DNA from: a bacterium
Lineage (GTDB): Bacteria; Chloroflexota; Dormibacteria; Aeolococcales; Bog-877
Assembly: GCA_021809895.1 (NCBI GenBank)
Contig: JAJZJU010000017.1
Span: 1-32,869, forward strand
Length of the DNA stretch: 32,869 nucleotides
Direction: 5' to 3'
Numbering within the stretch: position 1 is the stretch's first letter; each line of letters begins with the position of its first letter. The notes under the pieces are model-generated. The model was not told the DNA's origin and made no database searches. It saw only the letters and a program-made list of their open reading frames with translations. Of the stretch, positions 15,520 to 23,527 are shown one piece after another. A program made the translations under genes and the position numbers.

Positions 15520-16521
15520 TCAGGCAGGGAGCGCGAGCGGCAGGCCGAAGCGGGGCAGCCAGCTGCTCTCGAAGCCGGTGACAGCGGAGACCTGTCCCCC
15601 GCTGAGCTCGAGCACGAGGAGGCTGACGGCGGGCCTGGCGCCGCCGTGAAGGTAGGCGCCAAACGCCAGCTGACCATTGGCTCGCACGGTGGGGACCAGT
15701 TCATACTTCCATCGGTCCCCGGCAAAGATGGCGGCGAAGAAGCTGGCGGCGGCCTCGCGGCCCTGGTACTGGAGGGGGATTGGGGGCATGGATACCAGGA
15801 CGTCGGTGGTGAGCAGGGAGATGAGACCCTCGACATCGCCGGCCTGATATGCCCTGACGAACCGGGACGCCAGCGCCTGTTCGGCGGGCGAGCCCGCGGG
15901 TGGCGCGACCTCGCGGTCTCCCGGACGCAGCTGGAGGTGCAGACGGGCACGCGCCCGCTTGAGGGCGCTGTTGACCGACGCGATGGTCGAGTCGAGGAGG
16001 TCGGCCACCTCCCCGGCGTGATACCCAAGGACATCGCAGAGGATGAGCGCGGCGCGCTGGCGCGCAGGCAGCCGCTGCAGCGCCGTCACGAACGCCAGCG
16101 AGATGGCTTCGGTCTGTTCGTAGCGAGCCTCCGGCCCGAGCTGGAGGTCGATCACGCCCTCGAAGAGCGCTTGCGGGTAGGGCTCCAGCCAGACGACCTC
16201 CCCGAGCCAGGTCGGCGGGGGCGGGTCGATCTCGGGCATCTGCCATTGGGCAGCCGGGCGCCGCTTGGCAGAACGCAGCGCGTTGAGGCACCGGTTGGTG
16301 GCGATGCGGTAGAGCCAGGTGCGGATCGAGGCCCGCCCGGTAAAACCATCCAACCCCTGCCAGGCGGCCAACAGGGTCTCCTGGAGCACGTCCTCAGCGT
16401 CCTGCAGGGAGCCCAGCATTCTGTAGCAATGGGCCCGCAGCTCCCCAAGGTGCGGCTCGGTGAGGTCTCGGAAAGCGTCGCCGTCCCCGAAGCGCGCTCT
16501 GGTCAGCAGCTCGGCCGCCAC
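15520..16521 (-). CDS. ECF-type RNA polymerase sigma factor with C-terminal SnoaL-like domain (SigX5/TIGR02960-like)
   Basis: LTEPHLGELRAHCYRMLGSLQDAEDVLQETLLAAWQGLDGFTGRASIRTWLYRIATNRCLNALR (sigma2), LPARQRAALILCDVLGYHAGEVADLLDSTIASVNSALKRAR (sigma4), SnoaL-like C-terminus. Confidence 0.92.
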   Translation of the reverse strand: MAAELLTRARFGDGDAFRDLTEPHLGELRAHCYRMLGSLQDAEDVLQETLLAAWQGLDGFTGRASIRTWLYRIATNRCLNALRSAKRRPAAQWQMPEIDPPPPTWLGEVVWLEPYPQALFEGVIDLQLGPEARYEQTEAISLAFVTALQRLPARQRAALILCDVLGYHAGEVADLLDSTIASVNSALKRARARLHLQLRPGDREVAPPAGSPAEQALASRFVRAYQAGDVEGLISLLTTDVLVSMPPIPLQYQGREAAASFFAAIFAGDRWKYELVPTVRANGQLAFGAYLHGGARPAVSLLVLELSGGQVSAVTGFESSWLPRFGLPLALPA

Positions 16522-16707
16522 CTCAGCTCACCCCCGACGCTGGCTGCCGCACCACTCCGACTGCTCGCCTGCCTCCACGCTTGCACATGCAAAGCAGCAG
16601 ACCGCCCAGTTTCCGCACCGTCCGGTGTCTATACCCTCGATGGCCCGGTCGCTCCGGGCACCGCGGGGCCTGACTGCCCAGTAAATCTGACCCAAGGAGG
16701 GAGAATC

Positions 16708-17151
16708 ATGGATGACCAGAGTTATACCACCTCATTTACGGTGGACCAGAGTCCGGAGGAGGTCTTCTCCGCCATCAACAATGTCCGCGGATGGTGGGCA
16801 GGAGAGTTCGAAGGCGACACCGAGGAGCTGGGCAGTGAGTTCACCTATCGGTACGAGGACGTCCATTGGTCCAAGCAGCGGATCAGCGAGTCCGTCCCGG
16901 GTCAACGGGTCGTCTGGCACGTCCTGGATGGCGAGCTCAGTTTCGTCGCCCAGAAGGACGAGTGGCGGGACACCGACATCGTCTTCGACATCACCAGGAG
17001 GGGCGCCCAGACCGAACTTCGCTTCACCCATGAGGGCCTGACTCCCCAGCGCGAGTGCTTCCACAGCTGTACAGACGCCTGGGGCTTTTTGGTCAACCAG
17101 AGCCTGAGGAGCCTGATCACCACCGGCAAGGGCCAGAGGCCTGATTGGTAG
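16708..17151 (+). CDS. SRPBCC (AHSA1/START-like) domain protein
   Basis: MDDQSYTTSFTVDQSPEEVFSAINNVRGWWAGEFEGDTEELGSEFTYRYEDVHWSKQRI...GWGFL-type ending; SD aaggaggg; divergent from the sigma gene. Confidence 0.88.
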   Translation: MDDQSYTTSFTVDQSPEEVFSAINNVRGWWAGEFEGDTEELGSEFTYRYEDVHWSKQRISESVPGQRVVWHVLDGELSFVAQKDEWRDTDIVFDITRRGAQTELRFTHEGLTPQRECFHSCTDAWGFLVNQSLRSLITTGKGQRPDW

Positions 17152-17319
17152 CGGCCGGTGTGCATCTTGGAGTGCTTTCGCGCCGCTCGCTGCTCGCGCC
17201 GGCAGCCGTCGTCCCCCGGCGGGCTCCCGCTCGCCCAGCAGCGGCTGCGAGCCTCCCACCTACAGCCGCGCATGCCCGTGGCGCAGGCCCAGTCCAGCTC
17301 GGTGCTATCATGTCGCACT

Positions 17320-17562
17320 ATGAAGGTCGGAGTGCGTGAGCTGCGCAATCGCACCAACCAGGTGATAGAGGCCGTCCGCAGCGGTGAGCGCGTTACGCTC
17401 ACGGTCCGAGGCGATCCCGTGGCCGACATCGTGCCCCACGGCCAGCGCTACCGATGGCTGGCTGGCAATCGGCTGAGAAGCCAACTGGTACATCTGGCGG
17501 CGGACCCTGGCCTGCAGGCCGACCTGGATGAGATCGTCGGCCAGACCCTGGGAGACCTTTGA
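17320..17562 (+). CDS. Phd/YefM-type antitoxin
   Basis: MKVGVRELRNRTNQVIEAVRSGERVTLTVRGDPVADIVPHG: Phd/YefM signature; -10-like TATCAT at 17306-17311. Confidence 0.92.
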   Translation: MKVGVRELRNRTNQVIEAVRSGERVTLTVRGDPVADIVPHGQRYRWLAGNRLRSQLVHLAADPGLQADLDEIVGQTLGDL

Positions 17563-17966
17563 GCGCGGGGTCTGCGGGTCTCCTGGACACCTCGGTCTTC
17601 ATAGCCCGAGAGTCTGGTCGGCCCCTGGGGCCTCTCCCGGAGCGGGTGGCAGTGTCGGTGGTCACGATCGGCGAGCTGCAGCTGGGCGTCCTCAACGCTG
17701 GGGACTCAGCGGTTAGAGAGCGCCGGGCGGCCACCCTGGCGCTGGCTCGAACCGCCGACCCGCTGCCGGTCAGCGAGGCGATCATGGTCAGCTGGGCGCG
17801 CCTGGTGGCAGACTGTAGGGCCGCCGGAGTCCACAAGATGGTCAAGCTCACCGACTCTCTCATCGCCGCCACCGCCGTCGAGCATGGCCTCCCGGTCGTA
17901 ACCCAGGACTCCGACTACGACCAGATCTCAAGAGCCCACCCGTCCGTGACCGTGGTGAAGGTGTAG
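17559..17966 (+). CDS. vapC-like: PIN-domain toxin (VapC family)
   Basis: GLLDTSVFIARESGRPL...VVTIGELQLGVL...KLTDSLIAATAVEHGLPVVTQDSDYDQI; overlaps antitoxin stop. Confidence 0.92.
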   Translation: MSAGSAGLLDTSVFIARESGRPLGPLPERVAVSVVTIGELQLGVLNAGDSAVRERRAATLALARTADPLPVSEAIMVSWARLVADCRAAGVHKMVKLTDSLIAATAVEHGLPVVTQDSDYDQISRAHPSVTVVKV

Positions 17967-18064
17967 CCGACATCGGGGAGCGGGCCACTTGGCGGCCCTC
18001 ATCAGCTTGGGTACGCCCGACGTGGTCGACCGGTTCGCCGGTTGGGACGGCAGCCGGGGATCGT

Positions 18065-18081
18065 GGTTAGCCGCGCTAACC
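18065..18081. promoter_or_regulatory. perfect inverted repeat GGTTAGC-CGC-GCTAACC
   Basis: 7-bp arms, 3-nt centre. Confidence 0.4.
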
Positions 18082-18378
18082 GGTCTGAGGAGACGAACGG
18101 ACGATCAGGTGTTCACAGCTCCAGCGGTCGCCGCACTGTCGCGGCTGCGCGCTAGGCTGGGGCGGCGACCTCGTCTCATCCCGACCCAACTCCTGGAAGG
18201 AGCGGGCTCCCGAGTCCAATTGGGTCCTGAGCAAGGACATCCTGGAGGAGATGAACTCACCGCCAAGTGCTGCGGCCAGGACCTTTGGACCGGACCATCG
18301 CCGGGCTACCCAAGCGGTTCCCTGGCCGAAGGCGAGCAAAGACTGCTCTCCCACCGCCCCGTCTCTACGATTTGTCCA

Positions 18379-18640
18379 ATGTTAGAGTCGGCCGACCGGT
18401 GTGACGTGATGGACGGGATGCCCGGACCGTTGCGGGCGGACCTGGAGCACCTCGGCACGGCGTTGGACCAGGTGCTGGCCGAGTCCGGGGGATCGGACCT
18501 GGTGACAGACGTGGCGGACCTACGCCGGGCCACCATCCGACTGCGCCAGGCCAGGGGCTCCGCCGCGGCGCTGGCCACCCAACGAGTGGTCGACCTGGTG
18601 GCGAGCTTGGACCTGGATCGAGCGGAACGAGTGGCGCAAG
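18379..18640 (+). pseudogene. ppc fragment: N-terminal fragment of phosphoenolpyruvate carboxylase
   Basis: MPGPLRADLEHLGTALDQVLAESGGSDLVTDVADLRRATIRLRQARGSAAALATQRVVDLVASLDLDRAERVA then loses homology (QDPNRRRQAW); matches PEPC N-terminal pattern (LLGEVL..GG..L...VE.LR...I..R). Confidence 0.6.
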
Positions 18641-18999
18641 ACCCGAACCGGCGACGGCAAGCTTGGCAGAGCTCAGGTCGAGAAGGACCGCTCGTCCCGA
18701 CCGGGTGTTACTTATGGGCACTCGGTAGCAACGGTTCCCCATTCAAGTCCGCAAATACGCTCATCTGAGTGGAGCCGAAGGGGAGGCGCTCAGCGCTCTG
18801 GTCCTTGAGGCGTGGCCGGCCGCGGGCCCGATGTAGTGCCTAGCGCCTTGGCCTGGTGAGCGGCGGGACCCTTGAACAACGAAAGGGATCGAAAGTCGCC
18901 AGTTCGGCCTCCTCCGAGATCGGAGGTAGCGGCGAGAGGGGTGGGCGGATGCACCGCCAAGGTCTGAGGAGCCAGCTGCTACCAGGATGCTACCTCTAG

Positions 19000-19005
19000 T
19001 AGTAT
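19000..19005 (+). promoter_or_regulatory. -10-like TAGTAT, 6 nt before ATG at 19012 (leaderless promoter candidate)
   Basis: cTAGTATttgagtATG. Confidence 0.5.
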
Positions 19006-19011
19006 TTGAGT

Positions 19012-19260
19012 ATGAAGGTGAGCGTCAGCCTGCCCGAGGAGGACGTCGAGTTCCTGGACTCGTACGCCCAGTCGCAGAGCTTCCCCTCGCGGTCGGCGGT
19101 TCTGCACAAGGCAGTGCGACTGTTGCGCGGAGCAGAACTTAGCCCGGCATATGAGGACGCCTTCCTCGAATGGGAGCGTTCCGGGGAGGCGGCCGCCTGG
19201 GATGTGACCGCCTGGGATGTGACCGCCGACGAAGGTCTCAAGGCCGATGCTCCGGGGTGA
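19012..19260 (+). CDS. mazE-like: RHH antitoxin (MazE-like)
   Basis: MKVSVSLPEEDVEFLDSYAQSQSFPSRSAVLHKAVRLLRGAELSPAYEDAFLEWE; overlaps MazF-like gene. Confidence 0.9.
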   Translation: MKVSVSLPEEDVEFLDSYAQSQSFPSRSAVLHKAVRLLRGAELSPAYEDAFLEWERSGEAAAWDVTAWDVTADEGLKADAPG

Positions 19261-19594
19261 CATCCGGTTGGTCGATCTGGAACCGGTAAGGGGTGCGGAA
19301 GCCAACAAGCGCCGTCCGGCTGTGGTCGTGAGCAACGACGGCGCCAACGCCTCGGCCGTGCAGCTGGGACGGGGAGTGGTGACGGTTGTGCCGGTGACCT
19401 CGAGCATTGAGATGGTCCACCCGTTCCAGGTGCTCCTGCCGGCCCGGGCCACCGGCCTGCGCCAGGACTCCAAGGCGCAGGCGGAGCAGGTGCGCTCGGT
19501 CGCGGTGCAGCGCCTCGGGCCGCGGATCGGGAGCGTGCCGCCCGCCATCATGGAGAAGCTGGACGAGGCGCTTCGCCTCCATCTGTCCCTGTAG
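19247..19594 (+). CDS. mazF-like: MazF/PemK-family endoribonuclease toxin
   Basis: MLRGDIRLVDLEPVRGAEANKRRPAVVVSNDGANA...VVTVVPVTSSIEMVHPFQVLLPA...QVRSVAVQRLGPRIG. Confidence 0.94.
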   Translation: MLRGDIRLVDLEPVRGAEANKRRPAVVVSNDGANASAVQLGRGVVTVVPVTSSIEMVHPFQVLLPARATGLRQDSKAQAEQVRSVAVQRLGPRIGSVPPAIMEKLDEALRLHLSL

Positions 19595-19765
19595 CCTCCC
19601 CCCTCCCCAACCCGCCGCACCTAATCCCAGGCCCCCGGGAACCCGCCGCCTGTCGGCGTGAGACCTGGCGCCAGGTGGTAACGAGGCGCCGTGGCGCCGG
19701 GTATGGGGCCTCAGGACGGTCCGGGACCACACTCCTTTTCCGGGAGGCGGCTCCCCCGCCTCTGG

Positions 19766-20218
19766 TCACAACCCCGGTGGTGGCGGCTCGCTTGGGGAGG
19801 CGATCTGCGGGCTCCACGGATCGACCACCACTATCCCGACATCCTCGAAGTCGCGCACATTGCGGGTCGCCAGCGCGGCGCCCCAGGCCCGGCAGGTCGC
19901 AGCGATCTGACCGTCGGTGATGCCCATCGGACGGCCGGTGCGGGAGCGACCGGCCACGATCTCCGCGTAGTGCGAGGCCGCAGTGCTGTCAAAGGCGATC
20001 ACCTGTCCCCCCAGCTCATCGTTGATGATCGCTCGGATGCCCTCGGCGAGCCGGGACCTACTGGCGCCATCGGGCAGCCTGGCGACTCCGTAGAGCAACT
20101 CGGCGAGCGTCGTGGCGGTCACCGCCACCTCTTCCCGGTCATCGACAGAGGCCAGAACCTGCTGGTCGGGGGTCTGGCGCGCCAGTTCCGAGATGACATT
20201 GGTGTCCAGGATGATCAC
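19766..20218 (-). CDS. PIN-domain toxin (VapC/FitB-like), intact copy 2
   Basis: (V)IILDTNVISELARQTPDQQVLASVDDREEVAVTATTLAELLYGVARLPDG...GRPMGITDGQIAATCRAWGAALATRNVRDFEDVGIVVVDPW. Confidence 0.93.
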   Translation of the reverse strand: MIILDTNVISELARQTPDQQVLASVDDREEVAVTATTLAELLYGVARLPDGASRSRLAEGIRAIINDELGGQVIAFDSTAASHYAEIVAGRSRTGRPMGITDGQIAATCRAWGAALATRNVRDFEDVGIVVVDPWSPQIASPSEPPPPGL

Positions 20219-20457
20219 TTTTCGAAGTCAGCCGCGCGCGTCAGCTCGGTCCGGGGCGGGAACTTGATCTCGTCCAGGCCCAGACCGACCAGACGCTGGT
20301 GGATTCGACTGCCGACACCACGCGGCCGCGCCGGCGCCAGCGACCCACGCAGGATTTCGCGGGCCTCGGCCTCCATCGAGCGTCCGTGCTGTGCTGCTCT
20401 GATCCGAAGCCGCTCCTTGGTGTCGTCGTCGAGCTTGCGTACGGTTAGGGTCGACAT
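20215..20457 (-). CDS. VapB/FitA-like RHH antitoxin copy 2
   Basis: MSTLTVRKLDDDTKERLRIRAAQHGRSMEAEAREILRGSLAPARPRGVGSRIHQRLVGLGLDEIKFPPRTELTRAADFEK. Confidence 0.92.
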   Translation of the reverse strand: MSTLTVRKLDDDTKERLRIRAAQHGRSMEAEAREILRGSLAPARPRGVGSRIHQRLVGLGLDEIKFPPRTELTRAADFEK

Positions 20458-20551
20458 CGATCGCCTCCTGGACCTGACGGCAGCGCTGTCAATGCTACGC
20501 ATCGCAGGCAGTATCGTCTGCGGCTCTTTCCCCGGCAAGGCTGGGGCCGGG

Positions 20552-20712
20552 GCATGGAGGGTGGCAGGGACCGTTCCTCCGCGCTCAGCGGAACCAAGTC
20601 CTGCGTTCCGGGTCGCCCCGAACGGTCGTGAGCCACGTGGTCGCCCCGAGGTTCCCGCTGGGCCGGTCGGGTCCTCTGCCGCGGGTGCGGCTGCCCTCTG
20701 GCCTTGTGGGGT
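20552..20712. repeat. repeat R1 copy 3 (161 bp), ends at IS110-proximal sequence
   Basis: Near-identical to 5534-5694. Confidence 0.9.
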
Positions 20713-20908
20713 GGCAACTGGTGGCGGAGGAGTGAGCGGTAGTGCCGACAAGAGTGGTTGAGTGAACCTGGAAGAGGTTGCCGAGTAGGACTGGCGAGGT
20801 CAGGCTGTGGGTGATTGCCTTTGAGGGCACCCGCCGGCTAGTGCAAGACATCCCATGGCTGTAACTTGTCAAGTCCGAGCGGTCAACACGTACTGTTGTG
20901 CGCATATG

Positions 20909-22144
20909 TCAAGCCGCCCGAGCCGTGCCGTCCGGGGCATTTCCAGCCCGATGTCCCCAGGCCTTGGCCTCGTCGTAGGCCTCGCGGTGGGCCAGACAGC
21001 CGTGCAAGATTCCCACCCAGCGGTTGGCCAGAGCGCGGAGGGCGCAGTTGTGCCCGTCCCCCTTTGCCCGGCGAAAGTCGTAGTAGGCTCTGGCGCCTGG
21101 AGAGCTGGTGAGGGATGCAAAGGCCCATAGGTAGGTCGCGTCGCCCAGGTGACGGTTACGCACGAAGCGTGCCAGCACTACCTTCTTGGTTCCCGACGCC
21201 CTGGTAATGGGAGCTGTCCCGGCATAGTTCTTGCGGGACCTGGCATCCTGGTACCGGTTCGGGTCGTCCCCGAATTCGCCCAACACCCGGGCGCCGAGGA
21301 TTGTACCGAGCCCTGGCAAGCTGGTGATGATGTCGGCGTCCGGGTGACTCTCAAAAGACTCTGTCAGCTCGGCCTCCAGGGCCTTAATCTGGCGGGTCAT
21401 CTCGGCGATCACTGCGATAGTGGAGGCGCCCACCCCGCTGTAGGCGCGGGTCACCGTCGCTGGTGCCTCGAGCTGGGGGGTCCGCAGCGCCTGCTGGACC
21501 TCGTGAGCCCGCCGTTCCAGGTTCCGCTGGCGCCCGCCCCGGCGCAGGGTCGCCTGCAGGGCCGAAAGCGAGAGCGCCCGGCCCTGCTCAGGCCGGGGGG
21601 CACGCTCCAGCACCGCCAGGGCGTCGTGGTGAGCCAGATCCCCGCCGAAGGCTGCCAGGGCTCCCGGATAGTACTCCCTGAGCTGGGCTCGCAGGCCATT
21701 CAGCTGCCGCTGGCGCGACCAGAGCAGGCGCTGATGGGAGCGAGCCAGCAGCTGCACCGCTGTCACCTCCTCCGAGTCGCCCGCCACCTGACGATGCAGG
21801 TGGCGATCGGTGCGCACCAGGTCGGCCAGCATCTTGGCGTCGGCGCGGTCGGACTTGGCTCCGGAGTTGGATTGCCGCTCCCGGTAGCGGGACGCCACCT
21901 TGGGGTTCACCGCGTACACCTGGTAGCCGGCAGCCACCAGGGAGGCCACCCACAGACCCCGGTCCGTCTCGATGCCCACCGCCACCTGGGCTGGATCCTG
22001 GGCATGCTCGGCCACCAAGCAGTGGAGGAGACCGACCCCCTCCACTCCCTCAGGCAAGCGCCGGTAGGCCAGGGTCGCGCCCGCCTCGTCCATGACCACC
22101 ACGTCGTGGTGATCATCCGCCCAGTCGTCGCCCACAAAGATCAT
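20909..22144 (-). CDS. IS110-family transposase (DEDD recombinase)
   Basis: MIFVGDDWADDHHDVVVMDEAG...AVGIETDRGLWVASLVAAGYQVYAVNPKVASRYRERQSNSGAKSDRADAKMLADLVR...ITSLPGLGTILGARVLGEFGDDPNRYQDARSRKNYAGTAPITRASG. Confidence 0.95.
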   Translation of the reverse strand: MIFVGDDWADDHHDVVVMDEAGATLAYRRLPEGVEGVGLLHCLVAEHAQDPAQVAVGIETDRGLWVASLVAAGYQVYAVNPKVASRYRERQSNSGAKSDRADAKMLADLVRTDRHLHRQVAGDSEEVTAVQLLARSHQRLLWSRQRQLNGLRAQLREYYPGALAAFGGDLAHHDALAVLERAPRPEQGRALSLSALQATLRRGGRQRNLERRAHEVQQALRTPQLEAPATVTRAYSGVGASTIAVIAEMTRQIKALEAELTESFESHPDADIITSLPGLGTILGARVLGEFGDDPNRYQDARSRKNYAGTAPITRASGTKKVVLARFVRNRHLGDATYLWAFASLTSSPGARAYYDFRRAKGDGHNCALRALANRWVGILHGCLAHREAYDEAKAWGHRAGNAPDGTARAA

Positions 22145-22336
22145 CTCGTCCTCCTACTTCGACCACCGCCATCCAGATGAGCCGGAGGGGATTCGCTCAC
22201 GCGCTAATGGATCAGTGCTCAGTGGCACGTCATCCCATCTGTGGTCTTCATCCCCTCGCCAATCAGCGGGGGCACGGTCTTGCAGCAGGGCTCTCAGGCC
22301 CAGCGCTGAATAGTGCTCACCCACTGACGGCTCGGA

Positions 22337-22370
22337 GCCCCCAGCCTGACCGTTCAGGCCGGGCTGGGGC
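22337..22370 (-). other. strong hairpin in non-coding region upstream of IS110 transposase (candidate bridge-RNA element or terminator of zinc-ribbon gene)
   Basis: GCCCCCAGCCTGACCGTTCAGGCCGGGCTGGGGC: inner GCCTGA/TCAGGC and outer CCCCAG/CTGGGG stem. Confidence 0.45.
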
Positions 22371-22386
22371 AAGTGGAGCGAGAGAT

Positions 22387-22746
22387 TCATTGGCCGAGGC
22401 TCCCCTCGACCAACTCGGCCACGGCGACGGGCTCCTCGCAGCAGGGGCAGAGCCCGCCCACGCCTGCCGCCCGCATGAACCGGTTGCAATTGCTGCAGAG
22501 CTGCTCTCCCAGCGCGCGCGTATCACAGTCATCGCACACGTAGACGGTGACCGTGCGGCGCTGACCGCGGGGAGGCAATGGCGCCACCGGGCCCTTGGGA
22601 GCATGACGCTGGCGCCACGCCGCGACCCGGCACACTGCCGAGCACCACAGCTGGCGGCCGATGGGGACGAAGCCCCGCCCACACCTCTGGCAGGTCGTAA
22701 TGCCTTCGTTACGGGACGGGGTCTCGGGCACCCCGTCCCCACCCAT
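22387..22746 (-). CDS. small zinc-ribbon protein
   Basis: TTCQRCGRGFVPIGRQLWCSAVCRVAAWRQRH...VYVCDDCDTRALGEQLCSNCNRFMRAAGVGGLCPCCEEPVAVAELV: multiple CxxC pairs. Start uncertain. Confidence 0.7.
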   Translation of the reverse strand: MGGDGVPETPSRNEGITTCQRCGRGFVPIGRQLWCSAVCRVAAWRQRHAPKGPVAPLPPRGQRRTVTVYVCDDCDTRALGEQLCSNCNRFMRAAGVGGLCPCCEEPVAVAELVEGSLGQ

Positions 22747-23273
22747 CCGGCCGAGCACGACCGTCGCGTCCGCGGCGAGGCCGGGAGAATCCACAGCCCG
22801 GGCGAGTTGTTCACCCCCTCTCCCCGGACCCCTCTCCCCAGCTTCTACTACTACTTTTTCACTCGCCTTCGGCTCCCGCATGCCCCCATTAGCGGGACGT
22901 TCCCGGTGTGAAATATCGGATCTCCACGGCGCCCCAACTCCCGCCCATTGCCACCCGCTCAATCTTCGACTCTCGGACCCAAATCCGGCAGATCTCGGGG
23001 CCATTGCTCAGCGCCGCCGGGACCGCGTCTGGCTCCCGCCAGGAAAGGTTCTCGAAAGCATGGAGGGGAGCTTTGAGTTCAAGGCCAACGGGGGCACCTT
23101 GGGGGCGCCGAGTTCCCTGGTCGGTTCTCTCCGGCGATCCCGCTGCTGGCAATTGGGTGGTTCCAGTCGTGATCAGCCCAGCCAGGGATGTGGCTAGGAT
23201 GCGGCCCGGAAGCCACCACCGACTGAGACGAGCGGCTGCTCCATCAGGCTTCATCAGGACCAGGTGTGCGCCT

Positions 23274-23292
23274 GCATCATGATGTATGATGC
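23274..23292. promoter_or_regulatory. inverted repeat GCATCA-N7-TGATGC overlapping -10 (TATGAT 23285-23290) of VapBC operon, 6 nt before ATG
   Basis: gcatcatgatgTATGATgccgtgATG. Confidence 0.55.
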
Positions 23293-23296
23293 CGTG

Positions 23297-23527
23297 ATGC
23301 GGACTACAGTGAACCTTCCCGAAGACCTTCACCGGGTTGCCATGTCGCTGGCCCGCGACCGCGATCAGAGCCTGAGTCAGACCGTGAGTGACCTGCTGCG
23401 AAAGGCACTCGGCCCCGAGATCGAGGGCGAGCAGGTAACCCAAGACCCAGCCACTGGTTTGCCTATGGTGCGGCTCGGCCACCTGGTGACCACCGAGATG
23501 GTGCGCGCCGCGGCCGACGAGGAGTGA
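23297..23527 (+). CDS. vapB-like: RHH antitoxin (VapB family)
   Basis: MRTTVNLPEDLHRVAMSLARDRDQSLSQTVSDLLRKALG. Confidence 0.9.
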   Translation: MRTTVNLPEDLHRVAMSLARDRDQSLSQTVSDLLRKALGPEIEGEQVTQDPATGLPMVRLGHLVTTEMVRAAADEE

